From Homarus americanus (Eukaryota; Arthropoda; Malacostraca; Decapoda; Nephropidae), in assembly GCF_018991925.1 (NCBI RefSeq), contig NW_024732415.1, positions 2,238,838-2,302,837 of the forward strand: DNA of 64,000 nucleotides, written 5' to 3'. The stretch's first letter is position 1; the number at the start of each line of letters is the position of its first letter. The translations under genes were made by a program, and so were the position numbers. Below, piece after piece: positions 58,110 through 64,000 of the stretch. A model generated the notes under the pieces. That model had not been told where the DNA came from and ran no database searches. It saw nothing but the letters and a program-made list of their open reading frames with translations.

Positions 58110-58515
58110 GGTTTAACCCTTTGAAGACTATGGTTTAACCCTTTGAAGAGGATGGTTTACCCCTTTGAAGACGATGGTTTACCCCTTTGAAGACGATGGT
58201 TTACCCTTTGAAGAGGATGGCTTACCCTTTGAAGAGGATGGTTAACCTTTGAAGAGGATGGTTACCCCCCTTTGAAGAGGACCCTTTGAAGAGGATGGTT
58301 TAACCTTTTGAAGAGGATGGTTGAGAGGATGGTTTACTCTTTAAGAGGATGGTTTACCCCCTTTGAAGAATGGTTTAACCCTTTGAAGAGGATGGTTTAC
58401 CCCTTTGAAGAGATTTGATGGTTTAACCCTTTGAAGACTATGGTTTAACCCTTTGAAGAGGATGGTTTACCCCTTTGAAGACGATGGTTTAACCCTTTCG
58501 TCCCCAAAGAGTTAA
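58110..58515. repeat. 22-bp minisatellite resembling the piggyBac-like end
   Basis: About 17 imperfect copies of TTTAACCCTTTGAAGACGAT plus GG. The unit is close to the left end of the 40078-40197 element (TTAACCCTTTGAGGACGATG). The array ends with AACCCTTTCGTCCCCAAAGA then GTTAAC. Confidence 0.9.
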
Positions 58516-58734
58516 CTTGTACCTACATGTAAAATCCCAAACTCTTGTAAAACTGTATTATGTAATTCCTGTATTCCTGTACCTCTTCTACACTTGACCC
58601 CCTCCCTCCCTCCTACCACGTCAATGTGTTGAAGGCCGCGGTAACGATGCTGTGTTAATGCGGTTATCAGAGTGATGCGATGCGGTGCGGTAACGATGGT
58701 GATGTTTACATAGCTGGGAGTGGACATGAGGTGG

Positions 58735-58870
58735 TGGTGACGTTACGACGAGATGATGTCATTGACCTGGCGATGTGCTGATGTCATTAACCTGGCAATG
58801 TGATGATGTCATTGACCTGTTTACATGATGATATTTGAACATAATGACGTGATGGCATTATGACGTGTTA
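58735..58870. repeat. GATGATGTCATTGACCTG repeat
   Basis: About three copies of a 25-31-bp unit with TGATGTCATTGACCTG. Confidence 0.75.
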
Positions 58871-59083
58871 AATAATGATGTAAACATAATGATAACACGA
58901 TAACGTGGTCGCCAAATACATACATACAAATATACTGAATACAAACGAACATTTCTTTATGCTAATAGCTTATATGAATACCTTAATGTTTTTATTGTGT
59001 AATTTTTTATGGTCGGTTATAAATATATTATAAATTCTGTTCTGGCCGCTGAGATTTATTTGTTTTGTTATTAACGCTAAGTC

Positions 59084-59085
<2 letters not shown>

Positions 59086-59142
<57 letters not shown>
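59086..59142. repeat. (GT)n microsatellite
   Basis: A perfect GT run of about 57 bases, less than 60 bp from the splice-like sequence at 59176-59197. Confidence 0.95.
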
Positions 59143-59145
<3 letters not shown>

Positions 59146-59175
59146 ACGTGTGTATAGTCAAAATAATCACACACA

Positions 59176-59197
59176 TTTTCTCTCTTTACAGGTAAGT
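59176..59197 (+). promoter_or_regulatory. Candidate recursive splice site
   Basis: A polypyrimidine tract, TTTTCTCTCTTTACAG, is followed without gap by GTAAGT: an acceptor fused to a consensus donor. This is the form of ratchet points in long arthropod introns. It lies on the same strand as the candidate first exons. Confidence 0.3.
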
Positions 59198-59309
59198 CCC
59201 CCCAAGACGCCACTACCTCACGCCATCACTGGTTAGTCAGCGTCATACTGTATACTAAACCCACATTTACACTATTGTCTTAAAGCGGTCATAAAGTGCA
59301 TGAGGCCCT

Positions 59310-59392
59310 ACTTAAAAGGGTATCCCACTTAAAAGGGTATCCTACTTAAAAGGGTATCCCACTTAAATGGGTATCCCACTTAAAAGGGTATC
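59310..59392. repeat. 17-bp minisatellite
   Basis: About five copies of ACTTAAAAGGGTATCCC. Confidence 0.95.
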
Positions 59393-59520
59393 AGTCAGAT
59401 CAGGAATGGCGGTTATTGGGTTATCAGAGGGAGCCAATGTTTTTACCGTCTCATAATGCCTGGAGTACCACAGGGCTCTGTTCTGATTCTCACGATGTTT
59501 TAAGTTCTATATGGCTGATC

Positions 59521-59662
59521 TGATCACCTGAAGTTTAGACACTCTAGCTTATTTCACCTGGAGATTAAGCACCTTTATATTAACCTAATTTAAAAATCCC
59601 TTAGGTAACTACGGGGTGTTAAATCATTGCGTGAAGTGGGGGCTAATCTTTACGTGATCACA
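59521..59662. mobile_element. Palindromic AACCT-core repeat
   Basis: Left arm GATCACCTGAAGTTTAGACA, then AGCTTATTTCACCTGGAGAT and AAGCACCT. Right arm GGGTGTTAAATCATTGCGTG, then GGGGGCTAATCTTTACGTGA. An AACCTAACC array (59664-59750) follows outside the right arm. Confidence 0.75.
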
Positions 59663-59822
59663 ATGAACCTAACCTAATCAAAGCTAACTTAATTTAACCT
59701 AACCTAACGTAACCTAACTTTACATAACCTAACCTAACCTTACACCCTCTATACATCAGAGAATTTGCTAGTTAATGGATTCCTGTGTTTGTGTTCTTTT
59801 GTCAACAAGTTGTATTTCTCAC

Positions 59823-59872
59823 TCACTCACTCACCATCATTTTCTCTTTCTCTCACTCAATCTCATACACAT

Positions 59873-59911
<39 letters not shown>

Positions 59912-60119
59912 TTCCCCTCACACACACACTCCACCCCTTTCTCTCTTTCTCCCTCTTATAAACTCTCTCTCTCTCTCTGTCTCATCAGCTCAACCACACA
60001 ATATACTCACAAGGTTCCACACAATCATGCTTTGAGGCATTTTTTTTTCCACATCATATATATATTTTTTTATTTCTCCTCCAGTTACAGCTTTAGTGTC
60101 ATTTCCCTTTCACTTCGCA

Positions 60120-60167
<48 letters not shown>

Positions 60168-60200
60168 CATTTCGTTTACTATATTTGTTTTTATTTTGTT
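59823..60200. repeat. (CT)n/(CTCA)n low-complexity tract
   Basis: CTCACTCACT at 59819-59835; (CT)n at 59874-59907 and 60123-60163; (TTTG)n near 60195-60212. Confidence 0.9.
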
Positions 60201-60268
60201 TGTTTGTTTGTTTGTGACTCATTTCTTATCGTAGGAAGATATACTGTAGTCCCCCCACCCCATCATCA

Positions 60269-60587
60269 TATTTCACTTTAAGATTAATTACTTCAACATA
60301 ACCTAATCTAGCTTAAACTAATCTAACCTTGTCTAATCTGACCTAACCTAGAGCCTAACGTAATACAGTATAACCTAACCTAATCCAACTTAATTTAATC
60401 TAATCTAACCTAGTCTAATCTGATCTTACCTAGCCTAACCTAACTTAACCTAGCCTATCCTAACCTAACCCAAACTTAACCTAACCTAACCTAACCACTC
60501 CCAAGTAGCGTTAGAATATTTAATCATCAGGTGAAATAAGCTTGGGGGAGAGGGGAGGGGGGAGGGGTAATAATCTTCAAGTGATTT
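60269..60587. mobile_element. Palindromic repeat with long AACCTAACC core
   Basis: A diverged left arm, TTTCACTTTAAGATTAATTA, is followed by about 200 bp of AACCTAACCTAACC/TAATCTAATC core. The right arm is AGCGTTAGAATATTTAATCA, then TCAGGTGAAATAAGCTTGGG and TAATCTTCAAGTGAT. It is the largest copy, with the array enclosed by the arms. Confidence 0.75.
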
Positions 60588-60599
60588 TAGATTTCTCTA

Positions 60600-61020
60600 T
60601 GAATGTCCTTCGGGGTTCCAGTAATATTGTACACGAGGTAAACAAACAACTCACCGTCAGCATGAGTCAGCCACAATCTTCAACAAGCGGCGGGAAAATA
60701 CTGACATATTCATCGATATGTCTCGTGTTCATTTCAATTTTTACCTCCGCTTTCTATTTTTAACTTTCTCTTCCAATTGACATAGTTATTATTACAACTT
60801 TCATTCATTAACACGTCTTTGAAATGTGTCACAAATGATGGACAGTGAGTGAATATTTTTTATTTTTTTTTATTTTTTTTATTACTTTTATTATTTTTTT
60901 TTTTACATTTTGAAAATTCTCACCGATTGTTAACTTTGCCAAATTAGTGGAACGTGGGAAAGTATTTAGTATTGTCAGGCCTTTTAAGTGCACAGGGTGA
61001 TAGTCTGTGCACTTGGCCTT
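60600..61020. other. No gene recognised; poly-T tract
   Basis: T-rich homopolymeric stretch at 60857-60906; nothing coding is recognised. Confidence 0.45.
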
Positions 61021-61022
61021 AG

Positions 61023-61345
61023 GTGCACATAATGATAGTTTGTGTGGGTGGGTTGATATGCAGGTGGAAGGGTGGTGGGAAGGTGTGCGGGTGGCAGAAA
61101 ATGGGTGGGTTGGGTAGAAAGGTTGTGTGGGTGGCAGAAAAAATGGGTAGAAAGACTGTGTGGGTGGCAGAAAGATGGGTGGGTTGGGTGGAAAGGTCAT
61201 ATGGGTGGCAGCTTATGTGTGTGGGAGAGTGTGAGTGTGTGGGCGACAAGGAAATGGGTGGGTTGGGTAGGAAAAGTTGTGTGGGTGGGAAAATGTGAGA
61301 GCATGTGGGTGTGTGTAGGTGGCAGAGACGCGAGTAGAATGTGTG
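61023..61345. repeat. About 40-bp GTGGGTGGCAGAAA minisatellite
   Basis: Repeated GTGTGGGTGGCAGAAA, ATGGGTGGGTTGGGTAGAAA units; followed by GTGTGGGTG/GA repeats to 61466. Confidence 0.85.
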
Positions 61346-61469
61346 TTTAAAAAAGGGAATATTTACCATGGACAAAATAGGTATGCATGTGGGTGGGGGG
61401 AGGGAGGGTGCGTGTGTGTAGGTGTGTGGGTGCGTCCAACATAGAGAGCGAGAGAGAGAGAGAGAGAAT

Positions 61470-61779
61470 GTAACTATCTCCATCTAGTCCGTGCGTCCGA
61501 ATCCCGACAGGGCTCAGTGTTCCCCCGGCCGTTGTTAGGTGTACACGCTCGTATCACCTCTCCTCCCCCCCTCCCTTCATCACTAACTAACCCTTTTTTA
61601 CTCTGTGAATCGTGACCTCGAGGTGTAGAGAGTGTTACCCTGTGTATATATGTGTGTAGAGAGGGTAGTGCATTAGCCCGTGACCATAGACGCTGTAGGA
61701 ACTTAATAATATATATAATCAGTGTGGGGTCCGGAGCTTCACATGGGCACCTGAACAGGACAGTCAACACTCCGTCATC
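61470..61779 (+). promoter_or_regulatory. Possible promoter/5' UTR of candidate exon
   Basis: Non-repetitive and GC-richer, immediately before the ATG at 61780. No TATA box was recognised at a convincing distance. Support is contextual only. Confidence 0.25.
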
Positions 61780-61806
61780 ATGCCTTCGTATTCCTACAAA
61801 GTCAAC
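61780..61806 (+). CDS. Candidate first coding exon (MPSYSYKVN)
   Basis: Nine codons from an ATG (context TCATCATGC) run to a consensus donor, GTGAGT, at 61807, leaving phase 0. It is preceded by a non-repetitive block that could be a promoter. The protein family could not be recognised from nine residues. It is the best of the three candidate first exons because of its donor. Confidence 0.35.
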
Positions 61807-61859
61807 GTGAGTGTCTGTCTTAACTCGGTGTCACGGTGAACTGTTTACATTTAGCTCAC

Positions 61860-61917
61860 CGTTCCTTAGAATCTAAGGAACGAGTCAGGGGAATATCTAA
61901 GGCTTAGATATTCCCCT
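61860..61917. other. Two adjacent perfect short palindromes
   Basis: CGTTCCTTAG-AAT-CTAAGGAACG (61860-61882) is followed by AGGGGAATATCTAAG-G-CTTAGATATTCCCCT (61887-61917). Arms are 10 and 15 bp with 3- and 1-base loops. They lie about 50 bp past the candidate exon. Confidence 0.85.
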
Positions 61918-62188
61918 TACCCGTATGCTCCTTAGAAAAGCTCCTTTACAATAGTGTTACTTAACCCTTTGGCTGACGGAGGTTTCGTTACCCAGATGTT
62001 CCTTCCCTTATTACGTACTATGAACACCAAAGACAAGACACCCTGGGTACCTCCCGAGCTCTTATTGTACGCATTACTTTACAATATCAAATGTAATTGT
62101 ATGTACAGTAATTAACTTATTATGCATTCTTTTGTAGTTTTGTAACCATATTACTTTTATAACCTAACTTTAATGTGCATTAATTTTG

Positions 62189-62275
62189 GGATCACATGAA
62201 GATTAGGCACCCCGGGTAGTGTTAGGAACTTAAATTTCAGGTGGGTTAAACCGGGGTGCCTAATCTTCAGGTGGG
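62189..62275. mobile_element. Palindromic repeat, compact copy (87 bp)
   Basis: Left end GGATCACATGAAGATTAGGC then ACCCC. Right end GGGGTGCCTAATCTTCAGGT. Both arms are present with almost no core (GTAGTGTTAGGAAC), a near-minimal member of the family. Confidence 0.8.
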
Positions 62276-62296
62276 AACATTGGACTACCTAACCTT

Positions 62297-62600
62297 CAAT
62301 TCCTCACCTATCAGTAATTCCTCACCTACCCATAATTCCTCACCTACCCATAATTCCTCACCTACCCATAATTCCTCACCTATCCATAATTCCTCACCTA
62401 CCCATAATTCCTCACCTACCCATAATTCCTCACCTACCCATAATTCCTCACCTACCCATAATTCCTCACCTACCCATAATTCCTCACCTACCCATAATTC
62501 CTCACCTACCCATAATTCCTCACCTACCATAATTCCTCACTCACCCATAATTCTCACCTACCTATAATCCCTCACTCACCCATAATTCTCACCTGCCCAC
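62297..62600. repeat. 18-bp minisatellite
   Basis: About 16 copies of CATAATTCCTCACCTACC, breaking down after 62530. Because the unit is 18 bp and lacks stops in some frames, long open frames appear on both strands (NSSPTH and VGEELW repeats); they are not credible proteins. Confidence 0.95.
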
Positions 62601-62694
62601 CCTCACCCACTGCAAGCACCCTCACCCACCCACACCCCTCACCCACCCAGCACCTCACCTGGCCCATAGCACAGGATGGGTCCGGTTCAATGCA

Positions 62695-62695
<1 letters not shown>

Positions 62696-62754
<59 letters not shown>

Positions 62755-62781
62755 TTCTCTCCATTGTCTCATTCATTCCTT

Positions 62782-62838
<57 letters not shown>

Positions 62839-62960
62839 CAACAAAACCTTCATCACCAAAGCGCCTATCTTCTCTCCCTCCTCCCTTCTCTTCCTTCTTC
62901 ACCTCCTCCTCTTTCTTCTCTTCCTTCTTCACCTCCTGCTCCTCTCCTCCCTCCGCCAAT
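62696..62960. repeat. (CA)n, (CT)n and CTTCCTTCTTCACCTCC tract
   Basis: (CA)n at 62696-62751; (CT)n at 62789-62836; pyrimidine-rich repeats to about 62955. Confidence 0.95.
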
Positions 62961-62967
62961 GAAAACT

Positions 62968-63140
62968 ATATTTTCTCCCCTCAATAGGCACCATAACACA
63001 TCATCCTATCGCTTTCTTCCCTCAATAGGCACCATAACACATCATCCTATCGCTTTCTCCCCTCAATAGGCACCATAACACATCATCCTATCGCTCTTTC
63101 TCCCCTCAATAGGCACCATAACACATCACCCTATCGCTTT
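62968..63140. repeat. 44-46-bp minisatellite, four copies
   Basis: Unit CCCTCAATAGGCACCATAAC followed by ACATCATCCTATCGCTTTCT. Confidence 0.95.
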
Positions 63141-63357
63141 ACCTGAACATTCACCTCAACCTGTTGTAATATTTACCTAACTTTCTTAACCCATCCATAA
63201 CAGTAGTGCATCCTTTCTGACCTTGCATTAAAACTGTACCTTGAAATGCCTTTATAAATATCAGGTGTCGAGTTAAATACTGCCGCCAGGTGTAGGTGAG
63301 CCACGCCCTCTTATTCTTACGTGTCCCATATTCTTAGACGATGCATCCTCAATACTA

Positions 63358-63470
63358 GGCTTCCTAACCTTGAAATGTATGATTAATAAGCTTCCTAACC
63401 TTGAAATGTATGATAAATAAGCTTCCTAACCGTGAAATGTATGGGAAATAAGCTTCCTAACCTTCTAATA
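63358..63470. repeat. 31-bp minisatellite
   Basis: About four copies of GCTTCCTAACCTTGAAATGT plus ATGATAAATAA. Confidence 0.9.
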
Positions 63471-63484
63471 TCGATAAAATAGGC

Positions 63485-63545
63485 AATCACGCGAACATTA
63501 GACACCCCAGCTTAATTTACCTACAGATTAAACACACATTAAGTA
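63485..63545. mobile_element. Palindromic repeat, single arm
   Basis: AATCACGCGAACATTAGACA, then CCCCAGCTTAATTTACCTAC and AGATTAAACACACATTAA correspond to the left arm. No right arm is seen before the window ends. Confidence 0.6.
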
Positions 63546-63721
63546 TTAAAACCCTAAAACGAATCCGTGGCAGTAACTCAATCTAACTCTATATGAAATA
63601 ACAGGAAATGCCATCACAGCGTAGTGAATGTCATGTCTCTAGTTAGTATGAATTAAAAGCCGCTGTTGTCATTCATAGTTCCTCAACGCTCAGACCTTGC
63701 ACGCGCTTCGCTTACTGTAAC

Positions 63722-63753
<32 letters not shown>

Positions 63754-64000
63754 GAAGGAGAAGAAGAAATGCTGTCGTAATTGCAAAGAAAGTATGAAAT
63801 GTGTGTAGATATTCTATTAAAATCAATAGACAAGTAACGAGGATAGTGTGAGGTAGAGTTGAAGTGTATTTTTGTTAGGCTGTCCATGGCCGATTAATTT
63901 ATTGTTTGCTATTGTTTGTATACCTGCACTGTCTACGTACATTATATACCTGTTCTGTCTATGTGTATTGTTTGTATACCTGTACTGTCTATGTATACAT
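63546..64000. other. Window end: ATT microsatellite and TATACCTG-TCTATG repeat
   Basis: (ATT)n lies at 63724-63752. About three copies of TATACCTGTACTGTCTATGT with TATTGTTTG spacers lie at 63908-64000. No gene is recognised. Confidence 0.7.

Noticed and set aside
62256..62567. NSSPTH repeat protein (+) and VGEELW repeat protein (-)
   Set aside because: An 18-bp array is open in more than one frame on both strands by arithmetic; no start, splice or domain support.

Overview
The window is animal nuclear DNA, most likely from a decapod crustacean or a close arthropod relative. The signs are intron-rich genes with GT-AG junctions, degenerate TTAGG/AACCT arrays (TTAGG is the arthropod telomere unit), tRNA-derived SINEs, relics of pogo/Tigger and LINE elements, and very dense micro- and minisatellites. 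The species cannot be named from sequence alone.

Left part (1-30 kb) is AT-rich and holds two convergent genes. On the + strand are the last three coding exons of an RNF181-type RING-H2 ubiquitin ligase (1423-3363). On the - strand is a complete 22-exon gene for mitochondrial RNA polymerase, POLRMT (ATG at 29133, stop at 8542). Every junction keeps phase and the joined CDS is 1,449 codons plus stop, with all core T7-type catalytic motifs. Between and inside these genes are DNA-transposon relics: two elements with inverted ends and TA flanks (4233-5383, 8805-10102), a Tigger-type transposase fragment (about 6194-6700), two foldback MITEs (13195-13400, 22161-22392), a decayed LINE 3' end (10560-11490) and a tRNA-derived SINE next to a long AT array.

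Middle part (30-34.8 kb) is the boundary. It has an AT/GT array, an unassigned and probably decayed coding-like block (31.05-32.85 kb), and then a rise in GC and simple repeats.

Right part (34.8-64 kb) has no recognisable complete gene. It is packed with minisatellites and microsatellites. On the + strand it has three short ATG exons with splice donors (34840, 54571, 61780) and one juxtaposed acceptor/donor resembling a recursive splice site (59191/59192). This suggests, without proving it, that the region is the 5' end or first introns of a long + strand gene running out of the window.

The most interesting structure is a palindromic repeat family with at least nine copies (24.8, 38.1, 44.6, 46.5, 53.1, 59.5, 60.3, 62.2 and 63.5 kb). 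Its arms read roughly GATCACCTGAAGATTAGGCA followed by CCCC and a second, similar arm block. Several copies enclose a degenerate TTAGG/AACCT array between the arms. I do not recognise it as a named family.
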